A DNA stretch of 64,000 nucleotides from Draconibacterium mangrovi (lineage in GTDB: Bacteria > Bacteroidota > Bacteroidia > Bacteroidales > Prolixibacteraceae): NCBI RefSeq assembly GCF_010586825.1, contig NZ_JAAAGB010000008.1:186001-250000 (forward strand). The letters run 5' to 3'. Shown here piece after piece: positions 32,059 through 43,116 of the stretch (position 1 is its first letter; each line of letters starts with the position of its first letter). Both the position numbers and the translations under genes were made by a program. Below the pieces are notes generated by a model, which made no database searches, was not told the origin of the DNA, and worked only from the letters and a program-made list of their open reading frames with translations.

Positions 32059-33483
32059 ATGAAAAGAACAATTTTTTATCTGGTGTTGATCCTTGCTTTT
32101 GCTACCACAGGAATAGTGCAAACATCTGCACAGAAAGAAGTAAAATACGGGCAATATAACGGATTACCACGTCAGGACCAGGCCATGAAAAAGTGGCGCG
32201 AGAATCGTTTCGGACAGTTTATTCACTGGGGATTGTATGCCATTCCGGGTGGAGTATGGGAAGGAAAAACCTATTCGTATGCTGCCGAGTTCCTAAAATC
32301 TTCAGCAAAAATTTCGGATGAAACCTGGGATGCATTGGCAAATGATTTTTCGATAGAAAAATACGATCCGAAGGAATGGGCAAAAATCGCCAAAAACATG
32401 GGCGTAAAATACGTAACCATCACTACAAAACACCACGAGGGATTTTGCTTGTGGCCCAGCGAATACACCGAGTTTGACATTGAGAATACGCCATACAAAA
32501 AAGATCTGTTGCGCGAATTTGTTGATGCCTACACCGCTGCCGGAATTGATGTGAATTTCTATTATTCGGTACTGGACTGGCATCACCCTGACTGGCGTTA
32601 CGACATTGAAAACACAGAAGATGAAGTGGCTTTTGAGCGCCTGAAAGAATATACTCAAAACCAACTAGTGGAGCTGGTTACCCGCTATCCCGAAGTAAAA
32701 GGTCTTTGGTTCGACGGTACCTGGGACAAATCGTGGAAAAAGAATGGACTTTTTTCATACGAACTGGAGAAAATGTTAAAAGACATTAGTCCGGGTCTGG
32801 TCGTGAACAGCCGCATGCGTGCCGATGAATACGGGGCAAGGCATTTCGACTCTAATGGTATTTTAATGGGAGATTATGAATCGGGTTACGAACGACGTCT
32901 TCCCGATCCAAATAACAAAGAGGTGCTAACCCGCGACTGGGAATGCTGCATGACGATACCTGAAAATCAGTGGGGATACCACAAAGACTGGACAATCAGT
33001 CACGTTAAATCGCCTTTGGAATTAATAGAAATGCTGGTGCAATGTACGTCGCAGAATGGTAATTTTCTGCTCAACTTCGGACCGATGGGCAATGGCGACA
33101 TCCGAAAAGAAGAACGTGAAGTTGCCAAAGAAATTGGCGCATGGATGAAACAAAACAGCGAAGCAATTTATGGCTGCGGTCCTGCCGGATTAGTAAAACA
33201 AGATTGGGGGTTCTATACCCACAACGATAAAACCGGAAAAGTATTTATGACGGTTTTTAACAACCCGGTTTCCGGGAAATACCGGGTGAGGCTTAACAAA
33301 GGACAAACGCTTCAAAAAGCCTCTTTCATCAACAATCAAAAAGAAGCACTCAAAATCGAGCAAATCAGTTCAACCGATTATTTTGTTGTTCCTGAAAAAG
33401 TAAACAGCCAACAACCTTTTGTAATCATTCTGGAAATTCTGAATAAAGAGTCAGGTAAATTTCATCAGAAAGCATTGACTTAA
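32059..33483 (+). CDS. GH29 alpha-L-fucosidase
   Basis: 474 residues with a signal peptide (about 1-24). The GH29 catalytic barrel covers about 30-370. HWG (56-58) and KHHEGF (124-129) bind fucose, and Asp219 in LWFDGTWD is the predicted nucleophile. A short C-terminal beta-sandwich follows. It releases alpha-linked L-fucose from oligosaccharides. It lies 38 bp after the GH2 and is the last gene of the rightward operon, followed by a strong terminator at 33524. It indicates a fucosylated substrate, or at least fucosylated side chains. Confidence 0.93.
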   Translation: MKRTIFYLVLILAFATTGIVQTSAQKEVKYGQYNGLPRQDQAMKKWRENRFGQFIHWGLYAIPGGVWEGKTYSYAAEFLKSSAKISDETWDALANDFSIEKYDPKEWAKIAKNMGVKYVTITTKHHEGFCLWPSEYTEFDIENTPYKKDLLREFVDAYTAAGIDVNFYYSVLDWHHPDWRYDIENTEDEVAFERLKEYTQNQLVELVTRYPEVKGLWFDGTWDKSWKKNGLFSYELEKMLKDISPGLVVNSRMRADEYGARHFDSNGILMGDYESGYERRLPDPNNKEVLTRDWECCMTIPENQWGYHKDWTISHVKSPLELIEMLVQCTSQNGNFLLNFGPMGNGDIRKEEREVAKEIGAWMKQNSEAIYGCGPAGLVKQDWGFYTHNDKTGKVFMTVFNNPVSGKYRVRLNKGQTLQKASFINNQKEALKIEQISSTDYFVVPEKVNSQQPFVIILEILNKESGKFHQKALT

Positions 33484-33501
33484 AATTGAAGGAGGAGAAA
33501 A

Positions 33502-33897
33502 CTACTGTTTCCTATTGTAAAAAAACTCGTCACTAAATGACGAGTTTTTTTTAAATACTTTCGTATGTCCCGTTTTGACGTAGTTTTCACGACACCTTTT
33601 TGCCATCTCTTTGTAAATATGTTGCATCTCCGTCTCCCAGCAATCAAATTTTTCCTTAGCATCCATTATCATCGGATCTAACCAGCTTAACGGCTCCCCA
33701 TACAGCGCTATGTAAGCCATATTGCAATACCCGTTTGTTGAGATATTTAGGCAAGAAGGCATTTCAACAATATTGTTAAAATCAATATAAACCTTGTCTT
33801 CATTAGTCTCCTTTTTGCAGCGTAAAAATTCAAGTACTGCTTTCACTTGCTTTGTACTTCCATTAATTGTTATAGTATTTTGTGCATAATTTGGCAT
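33502..33897 (-). CDS. Small protein with DUF1281-like N-terminus
   Basis: 131 residues, no signal peptide. The N-terminus MPNYAQNTITINGS matches the MPNWCxNxLxIxG opening of DUF1281/ferredoxin-like proteins common on plasmids, phages and integrative elements. The remainder is rich in charged residues, Cys and Met and has no recognised motif. The last codons run through the GH29 terminator hairpin, so the stop at 33502-33504 may not be the native end. It is unlike the surrounding CAZyme genes and sits next to a truncated HTCS gene, which fits a piece of mobile or foreign DNA. Confidence 0.55.
   Translation of the reverse strand: MPNYAQNTITINGSTKQVKAVLEFLRCKKETNEDKVYIDFNNIVEMPSCLNISTNGYCNMAYIALYGEPLSWLDPMIMDAKEKFDCWETEMQHIYKEMAKRCRENYVKTGHTKVFKKNSSFSDEFFYNRKQ
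33521..33552 (+). terminator. Strong intrinsic terminator after GH29
   Basis: A perfect 9-bp stem AACTCGTCA (33524-33532) / TGACGAGTT (33538-33546) with a 5-nt loop is followed by a run of eight T (33545-33552). It lies 40 bp after the GH29 stop and ends the rightward PUL operon. It is also preceded by A-residues and overlaps the 3' end of the leftward ORF at 33502. Confidence 0.85.
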
Positions 33898-33919
33898 AAC
33901 TCTTCTTTTTAAAGTTTAA

Positions 33920-34120
33920 CTATTGTATTTTTTTAGTGCACCGAGGATGTCGTGCGATTACCTTTTTCAGTTCCTGTTCATAAAAACGAATGTCAGATAA
34001 TGGAACTTTAAAGCCACGAAACTCCTCTAATTTGGATGCATTCATATCAATATGAAGCTCCAGTAACTTTGTATCAATTCCGTGCCTTTGAAATTGATAA
34101 ACCACAAAAGACAATTCCAT
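33920..34120 (-). CDS. Hypothetical 66-aa protein
   Basis: 66 residues starting MELSFVVYQFQRHGID, with a helical, basic C-terminus (VIARHPRCTKK). It is 22 bp upstream of the DUF1281-like ORF in the same orientation, so the two could be co-transcribed. I do not recognise a family. Its start lies within 20 bp of the breakpoint of the truncated HTCS at about 34136, so it may itself be part of the inserted segment. It could be non-coding. Confidence 0.3.
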   Translation of the reverse strand: MELSFVVYQFQRHGIDTKLLELHIDMNASKLEEFRGFKVPLSDIRFYEQELKKVIARHPRCTKKIQ

Positions 34121-34135
34121 CGGGTCAAATGATAA

Positions 34136-34576
34136 CTAGCACAAATTACCAACCTCATTAATAATAGAGACAGTGTACGTAAATACTATATCAATTCGCC
34201 AATGGCCAAACTTAAGTCTATTGCGCATACCAAAGCTGATGAAATATTTTTAGAAAAACTAAATGAAATTATACTACAAAATATATCAAACTCTGATTTA
34301 GATGTTGATATGCTTGCCGAGCAAATGAATATGAGTCGCCCTACCCTTTACCGTAAAATTAAGGCTGTTTCTGATTTAACTCCAAACGACTTGATTCGTA
34401 CCTGTCGTTTAAAAAAGGCAGCCAAGTCTATCGAAGAAGGAGAACTTAGTTTAAATGAAATAGCCGAAAATGTAGGATTTAATTCTCAATCCCATTTTAG
34501 TCGCTCATTTTCAAAACAATTTGGCTCTACCCCATCTGACTATTTAAATAACATCAAGAATAAGTCATCGGTATAA
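34136..34576 (+). pseudogene. 3' fragment of an HTCS regulator (AraC-type HTH only)
   Basis: An ATG-initiated frame (34202-34576, 124 codons) encodes an AraC-type HTH: LAEQMNMSRPTLYRKIKAV, then VGFNSQSHFSRSF. The same frame is open upstream of that ATG back to a stop at 34133-34135. It reads LAQITNLINNRDSVRKYYI, the linker normally found between the receiver and HTH domains of HTCS proteins. Coding homology therefore extends beyond the only plausible start. All sensor, kinase and receiver parts are missing. It is best explained as the stump of a second HTCS gene cut at about 34136. A residual DNA-binding protein from 34202 is possible. Confidence 0.75.
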
Positions 34577-34702
34577 CTTGGAAAATGTTTTTTGCAACCT
34601 TCCGTAATCGATTTAGCATTAAAAATTGTATAAAATTTTAAACTAATCTGAAGTACCCTCTAACCAGAGTTCATTGCATTCAATTCTAACAAACTATTTG
34701 AA

Positions 34703-35646
34703 ATGAAAAATATAGTATTCCTATTCCTTCTAACACTAGCGTCAACACAACTAATAGCACAAAAACGTTATCGCGATATAATAACTGAACGACTACTTCT
34801 ACATATAATTATGCCGAAAAAGACGGACAGAAGCTTGATCTGGATATTTATACACCAGCTAGTGATAACGAAACAAATCGTGTGGTACTCCTTTATCTTC
34901 ATGGTGGTGGTTTTTCCGGGGGCATAAAAGATTCCCCTGAAATTGTAGCATTTTGCAATAAAATTGCCCAACATGGTTATGTGGCCGTTTCAGTAAATTA
35001 TCGGTTAATAAGAAAAGGAACCCAAAGCGGATTTGGATGTGATTGCCCGGTTACTGAAAAACTTGCAGCTATTGACACTGCAGTGTACGATCTCAGAAGT
35101 GCCGTTCATTTTCTGGAAGTTAATAAAGATAAATTGGGGATTGATCCTCGAAAGATAATTTTAGCGGGGAGCAGTGCTGGTGCCGAAACCGCGTTATGCG
35201 AAGTTTTTAATACACCAAAATATACAACAGATCAGGCTCCATTTAAATATGCCGGTGTAATTGGAATGGCTGGTGCTATTTCCGATGTTTCAAAATTAAC
35301 ATCAAAAACATCAATTCCGGCATTGCTATTTCATGGCACTTGTGACCAACTTGTTCCGTATGGTTCTGAGCCGCATCGTTACTGCGAAAAAGAATCAGCA
35401 GGTTACATGATTATGAATGGCTCGAGAACCATCGCAGATAAACTTGAAAAGCTGGAAAAACCGTTTTGTTTGTATACATTTTGTGGAGAAGACCATAAAA
35501 TAGCGCATATACCAATGTCGGAAAAATTTGATGAGATTATTAAATTTTGCTATCAATGGGTGATACGCGACTCGAAAAAACAGGAGCAGTATATTATTTC
35601 AGGTGATCACAACTGTGATTATCTTGCTTACGATGGGTGTAATTGA
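34703..35646 (+). pseudogene. Secreted alpha/beta-hydrolase (esterase), frameshifted
   Basis: The frame from the ATG at 34703 encodes a signal peptide (MKNIVFLFLLTLASTQLIAQ) and a few mature residues (KRYRDIITE). Hydrolase homology then continues in the next frame from about 34792 (TYNYAEKDGQKLDLDIYTP). That frame is closed by a TGA at 34786-34788, and a single missing base near 34790 would join the two. The downstream part has the HGGGFSGG oxyanion-hole motif, nucleophile motif AGSSAG, an Asp in HGTCDQLVP and a candidate His near the end (GEDHKIAH). These features fit carboxylesterase or carbohydrate-esterase-like enzymes. It is either a recent pseudogene or an assembly error. Confidence 0.75.
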
Positions 35647-35991
35647 TAGTACAGAATATATATATAAAATACTGATGTAGGCATAGCTTGATAAAATTTT
35701 GGTCCAAATTTGTATATTTGATACTACAAAATAAAATTTCTGAATTATAAGAGAGACTTTATCGAGAACAAAAATTCTACACCTCTGTAAAAACTGATTT
35801 TAAGCGCATAAGGAAACATAAAATCGTCCTTTACTGGGCACAAAAAAGCAACAATCTTATTTTGATTGTTGCTCTTTGTTTTCCTTTTCAATATGCAATA
35901 GAAAATCATTTCATCGTTGTTCATATATAGCAATTCGTTCCTGCAATTTCAAGGCAATACTTATTATACAGAACAGTCTGAGTCCATTAGG
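35647..35991. other. Convergent intergenic region, terminator only
   Basis: The 345-bp AT-rich gap lies between the esterase and the leftward BNR protein. Apart from the hairpin at 35842-35873 I see nothing supported. The leftward 62-codon frame at 35745-35933 overlaps the hairpin and is not called. Confidence 0.5.
35842..35873 (-). terminator. Intrinsic terminator after the leftward BNR-protein operon
   Basis: A perfect 10-bp stem AGCAACAATC (35847-35856) / GATTGTTGCT (35864-35873) with a 7-nt loop is followed on the minus strand by six T. It lies about 120 bp after the stop at 35992. A nearly identical stem occurs after the GH125 gene at 60459-60485. Confidence 0.8.
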
Positions 35992-37188
35992 TTAAGGCAT
36001 TAGCTTTACCCACTTTTTAGGAGTTTGATAATTTGCATAGTCAATAATTCGATGAAATGTAAGATAGTTGGCATTATGCTGACTATCAGCACCTCCGTTC
36101 TCATCATCAAAAGCAGTTCTTGAAACGAATATGATGTCTTTTCCATCAAATTGAAAATCAGCATACTGAAAACCATGCTTCTCCACATCCGGGTGGTACA
36201 ATACAATACCTTTTACCGACCAGTGTCTAAGATCATCGGAAAACATAAGTGCTAAGGTGTTTCGTGTCCTCTCGGGATTATACCCTTTCTCCTGTTCTGG
36301 CACATAGTTGCTAATTGACCAATATTTCTTCGTCACAGGATCAAAAAGAATATTAAACTTCTTACATCCTCCGGGGAAATTTATAAAACCCGAAGAGGAA
36401 TTAAAAGTAGCGGTTTTGCCATCCTGTGAAACATCAATAATTGCAGCTTTCTCACCATCCGGCTGGCGATAATCTACCCGAAGGATGTTATGTAATTTAT
36501 CGTCAGGACCAATAACCACATTGCCTTCAAGCCATCCGCCAAAATTACCATTCAGATAAGCGTCATCAAAAGGCATCGGATTTGTTTTAGTCCAGTTTGA
36601 TGCCTTTAACAGATCACAATTCAAAGGTGCTGAAACAACAAACGCCCGAAAATGCTTTCCCCAGCCTCTTACCGGTCCATCCATGTCTTCAACAGCTTTC
36701 CATATTCGGTTATCATAAAAAACAACCGAAGTGGGTGCCGTATGAAAATGTCCGTTAAAGATACGCCCGGAATACCTGTCAATGGGGGTAGTCCAGGTGT
36801 AACCTCCATCAACAGATTTTCTAATAACCAGATCACCACCACTAGCAACAGGCCCTAAAATGTATAGAGTATCTTCTATCTCAAACAGTTTAGACCAAGT
36901 CTGCCCAATTATCTTTGCTACCTGTTCCCATGATTCACCCCTATCCGTGGACTTAAAAATCTGAACAACTGTTGATGTTTCGTTCATTCCCGGTCCAAAA
37001 AATTCATGGCTAGCAATATAACTCCCATCAGAAAGGATACATATGCCTGGTGATCCTATGTAAAATCCTGCACCGGCAAAACAATGGTTAACAACCACGC
37101 CCGGAATATCATCCGTTTTAAAATGCTGACCATTAGAATAGAATGCAACAAGAAGAAAAGACAAGAATGATAAGATTAGTTTGTTCAT
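35992..37188 (-). CDS. BNR-repeat (sialidase-fold) secreted protein, probably not a sialidase
   Basis: 398 residues with a signal peptide (about 1-20). Asp-box repeats STDRGESW (about 83-90) and SVDGGYTW (about 127-134) mark a six-bladed propeller of the sialidase superfamily. True GH33 enzymes have a (F/Y)RIP motif whose Arg binds the carboxylate. The equivalent region here reads FYIGSPGICILSDGS, without that Arg. It is therefore probably an enzyme of another specificity or a binding protein. It is the last gene of the leftward run, 164 bp after the LacZ-type GH2, with a terminator 120 bp downstream. Confidence 0.75.
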   Translation of the reverse strand: MNKLILSFLSFLLVAFYSNGQHFKTDDIPGVVVNHCFAGAGFYIGSPGICILSDGSYIASHEFFGPGMNETSTVVQIFKSTDRGESWEQVAKIIGQTWSKLFEIEDTLYILGPVASGGDLVIRKSVDGGYTWTTPIDRYSGRIFNGHFHTAPTSVVFYDNRIWKAVEDMDGPVRGWGKHFRAFVVSAPLNCDLLKASNWTKTNPMPFDDAYLNGNFGGWLEGNVVIGPDDKLHNILRVDYRQPDGEKAAIIDVSQDGKTATFNSSSGFINFPGGCKKFNILFDPVTKKYWSISNYVPEQEKGYNPERTRNTLALMFSDDLRHWSVKGIVLYHPDVEKHGFQYADFQFDGKDIIFVSRTAFDDENGGADSQHNANYLTFHRIIDYANYQTPKKWVKLMP

Positions 37189-37352
37189 TTTTATATGGTA
37201 TTAATACTAAATCTCGGGCGCCATCATTTCTATTGATTGTTTAATTTTTAAATCTTGTAATGCCCTATCTGTTAGTTAATTTATTTTCCAGTACCCACAG
37301 TTTACATTGCACCTTGCACTGAAGACAGATAATTCACCGTTTACTGCCAACA

Positions 37353-40511
<3,159 letters not shown>

Positions 40512-40523
40512 TTAGCTTCTAAA

Positions 40524-41978
40524 TTATTTGTTTCTCACAGAACTCATTCTTACTTGGTCGGAGAGCATTTTTTTTGACCGATAAAAGAAAAAATATCCCG
40601 ACAAAATGACCGTTACAATACATCCGATAAATACCGACAATGAATAGGGCAACATCAATCCTTCCGGGGCTACCAGAATATAAGTTGTCACCACTACGGT
40701 CATAAAAATAGCGGGGATCAGTGCGATCCAAAAGTTCTCGCCCCTAATGAGCATATAAACTGCTGCGGTCCACAATACAACAGTTGCCAGCGTTTGGTTT
40801 GACCACCCAAAATACCTCCAAATAATATCGAAATTGATTGTTGTAAGCAGAATTGCAACAAGAAAAATCGGTATGGTAATAACAAGCCGCTGCACCAGTT
40901 TCCCTTGCTTAAAGTTAAAAGTATCGGCTATGGTTAAACGTGCACTTCGAAATGCGGTATCGCCCGAAGTAATGGGTGCAGCAACAACGCCAATTATCGC
41001 GAGTAATCCCCCGATTTTTCCCAGCATCGTATCACAAATTTGATTAACCACCCAAGCTGCGTTGTGTCCCGGCTGAGCCATTGTTTCTCCCAGTTCGCGA
41101 ACACCGCCAAAAAATGTCATGGCAGCAGCGGCCCATATCAATGCAACAATTCCTTCGGTTATCATCGCACCAAAAAATATCTTTTTCCCATCGGCCTCAT
41201 TTGAGAGGCAGCGGGCCATTAAAGGCGATTGCGTAGAATGGAAACCAGAAATCGCTCCACAGGCGATGGTAATAAACAACATTGGAAATACGGGGAATTT
41301 ACCGGGATTCGCATGCATGTTGGATAATGTTTCCGGTGTAAGATCGGGGATCGTATAGTTGCCGAAAAGTAATACCGCAAAAATACCCAATGCCATAAAC
41401 AGTAACGAACCACCAAAGAACGGGTAAATTTTTCCGATTAATTTATCGATGGGGATCATTGTTGCCAGAATGTAATAGAGGAATATGATGAAGATCCAGT
41501 ATAAGGCGCTTACACTTGAAAGTCCGGCAAGAATGGTTGCAGGCCCTTTTACAAAAACTACCCCAACCAGAATGAGCAAAACCAGAGCAAAGATCCGCAT
41601 AAAATTTTTGACGCCAACACCCAGATATTTTCCCACAATTTCGGGGATACTCTCTCCTCCGTGCCGCACTGAAAGCATGCCCGAAAAATAGTCGTGCACC
41701 CCACCTGCGAATACTGAACCCAGCACTATCCAGACAAAAGCTACGGGTCCCCACATGGCTCCGGCAATGGCACCAAAGATTGGTCCCAGGCCTGCAATAT
41801 TCAAAAACTGGATCAAGAAAATCTTGCTTGTTTTCAGGGGCACATAATCCACTCCGTCGTTTTTTTCTATTGCAGGAGTAGGTCGGGAAGAATCACTTTT
41901 GAATTTGCGATCGACATAGCCTCCATAAATAAAATATCCGGCTACCAATACCGCAATCGAAATAATAAATGTAATCAT
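40524..41978 (-). CDS. cstA: CstA-family inner-membrane transporter
   Basis: 484 residues with about 12-14 hydrophobic segments and no signal peptide. It matches the carbon-starvation protein A family: an N-terminal YGGYVDRKF segment, QFLNIAGLGPIFGAIAGAMWG (about 57-77), GGVHDYFSGMLSVRHGG and APITSGDTAFRSAR (about 330-343). Known family members import peptides or pyruvate. It lies 8 bp after the upstream unknown gene and is co-transcribed with it and the FAD oxidoreductase. A CstA inside a glycan locus is unusual and suggests uptake of a small organic acid or similar product of the neighbouring enzymes (inference). Confidence 0.88.
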   Translation of the reverse strand: MITFIISIAVLVAGYFIYGGYVDRKFKSDSSRPTPAIEKNDGVDYVPLKTSKIFLIQFLNIAGLGPIFGAIAGAMWGPVAFVWIVLGSVFAGGVHDYFSGMLSVRHGGESIPEIVGKYLGVGVKNFMRIFALVLLILVGVVFVKGPATILAGLSSVSALYWIFIIFLYYILATMIPIDKLIGKIYPFFGGSLLFMALGIFAVLLFGNYTIPDLTPETLSNMHANPGKFPVFPMLFITIACGAISGFHSTQSPLMARCLSNEADGKKIFFGAMITEGIVALIWAAAAMTFFGGVRELGETMAQPGHNAAWVVNQICDTMLGKIGGLLAIIGVVAAPITSGDTAFRSARLTIADTFNFKQGKLVQRLVITIPIFLVAILLTTINFDIIWRYFGWSNQTLATVVLWTAAVYMLIRGENFWIALIPAIFMTVVVTTYILVAPEGLMLPYSLSVFIGCIVTVILSGYFFFYRSKKMLSDQVRMSSVRNK

Positions 41979-41986
41979 CCTGTAGC

Positions 41987-43096
41987 TTATTTTGTTTTCA
42001 AAACCTTTTGCGTTAATGTACGCACATAGGCATCGTCACCATTTAAAAAGTTATTCAACAGTGTCTCTGTTTCTTTATTTTCAAGGAATTCCGGTTGATA
42101 AAGCTGATAAACCAGATTGAGCGAAGTAACCTGTAGTTTGCCCTCGTTTACAAAGAGCAGAAGCTGCCGGAAGATCTCTTCTGAAACGCCGCCATTTTCT
42201 ATTAGCCGCCAAATAAGTTCCACATTTGCACTGGTCGAAAAGAAAGGCATTTCATCAACCAGCTGTTTTTGGATCTGCTCATCTTTCAGCACCTTTTTCC
42301 GAAAATAATCCAATGCTTTTTCGGCCATTATTTCATCTTCCGATTTTATAAAGCTTAAGATGCGTGGATAAAACGTCTCGTGATATTCCGGATGCTGTTT
42401 CACCGTTTCAATCGCCCATATAATTTTTTCGGGTTTATTCGAGTCAAGCATTTGTGTTAGAAAAACAGCATCAATACGTTCATCCAGTAAGCGAAATATT
42501 TCCTGTTGAGTAGGGCCGTATACCGTGTGCCAAATCGTATGACACGAGTAAACAGCATCTTTTACTACTACCTCTGCCAAAGCTGGCTGAGTAGCTGCCG
42601 TGTAGCCATCCAACTCATATGGATTTTTTATCGAATCAGGAATAATTACCAAATCCTCCTGTTTCAGGTTTTTCAGAATAGAGGAACGGTCTTTTAAAAT
42701 TTTATCCAGTTTTTGATAGTCTTGTGGCTCAAAAATGGTATGATCCGATTTTGTCAGCGGCTCGTTATCAGGCACCTGAAAGCCGAGATAATTACCGGCG
42801 CCATCCCAAAAAAGCCAAAGACGGATCATTTTGCACTTCCCTGAAATACAAACGTCTTTAAAAAAATGCCGTGCAAACCACAGTGGCATTCCATTGTCGC
42901 CCTGCAGCTCAATAATTTGCTGATCAGAAGATGCATCGGAAGTATCGTTAAAGGGATGCAATACGCGTGTTCCTTCCCAGTCCAGAAAATTTTCCTGTGT
43001 ACTTCCCACCTTATAATGGGAAAGACAGAACAATCCTCCGGAAAGGATCACAACCAGAATCCAGAGGTTCTTCCTAATTAATGTTCGCCCAAACAA
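41987..43096 (-). CDS. Membrane-anchored or exported protein of unknown function, HEAT-like C-terminus
   Basis: 369 residues. An N-terminal hydrophobic segment (about 11-27) could be a signal or anchor. The middle has a Cys pair in CISGKC (about 83-88), WDGAGNYLGFQVP, and DGYTAATQPALAEVV followed by YSCHTIWH. The TAAT segment faintly resembles the SGAT motif of FMN-binding domains, but I would not assign it. From about 205 to the end the sequence is helical with HEAT-like repeats. It lies between a secreted FAD oxidoreductase (20 bp upstream) and CstA (8 bp downstream), in one operon. I infer an accessory or redox-partner role, without proof. Confidence 0.7.
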   Translation of the reverse strand: MFGRTLIRKNLWILVVILSGGLFCLSHYKVGSTQENFLDWEGTRVLHPFNDTSDASSDQQIIELQGDNGMPLWFARHFFKDVCISGKCKMIRLWLFWDGAGNYLGFQVPDNEPLTKSDHTIFEPQDYQKLDKILKDRSSILKNLKQEDLVIIPDSIKNPYELDGYTAATQPALAEVVVKDAVYSCHTIWHTVYGPTQQEIFRLLDERIDAVFLTQMLDSNKPEKIIWAIETVKQHPEYHETFYPRILSFIKSEDEIMAEKALDYFRKKVLKDEQIQKQLVDEMPFFSTSANVELIWRLIENGGVSEEIFRQLLLFVNEGKLQVTSLNLVYQLYQPEFLENKETETLLNNFLNGDDAYVRTLTQKVLKTK

Positions 43097-43116
43097 ACTA
43101 ATTGACTTTATGATTT

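Noticed and set aside
35745-35933. 62-codon leftward ORF
   Set aside because: It overlaps a clear terminator hairpin and has low-complexity sequence.
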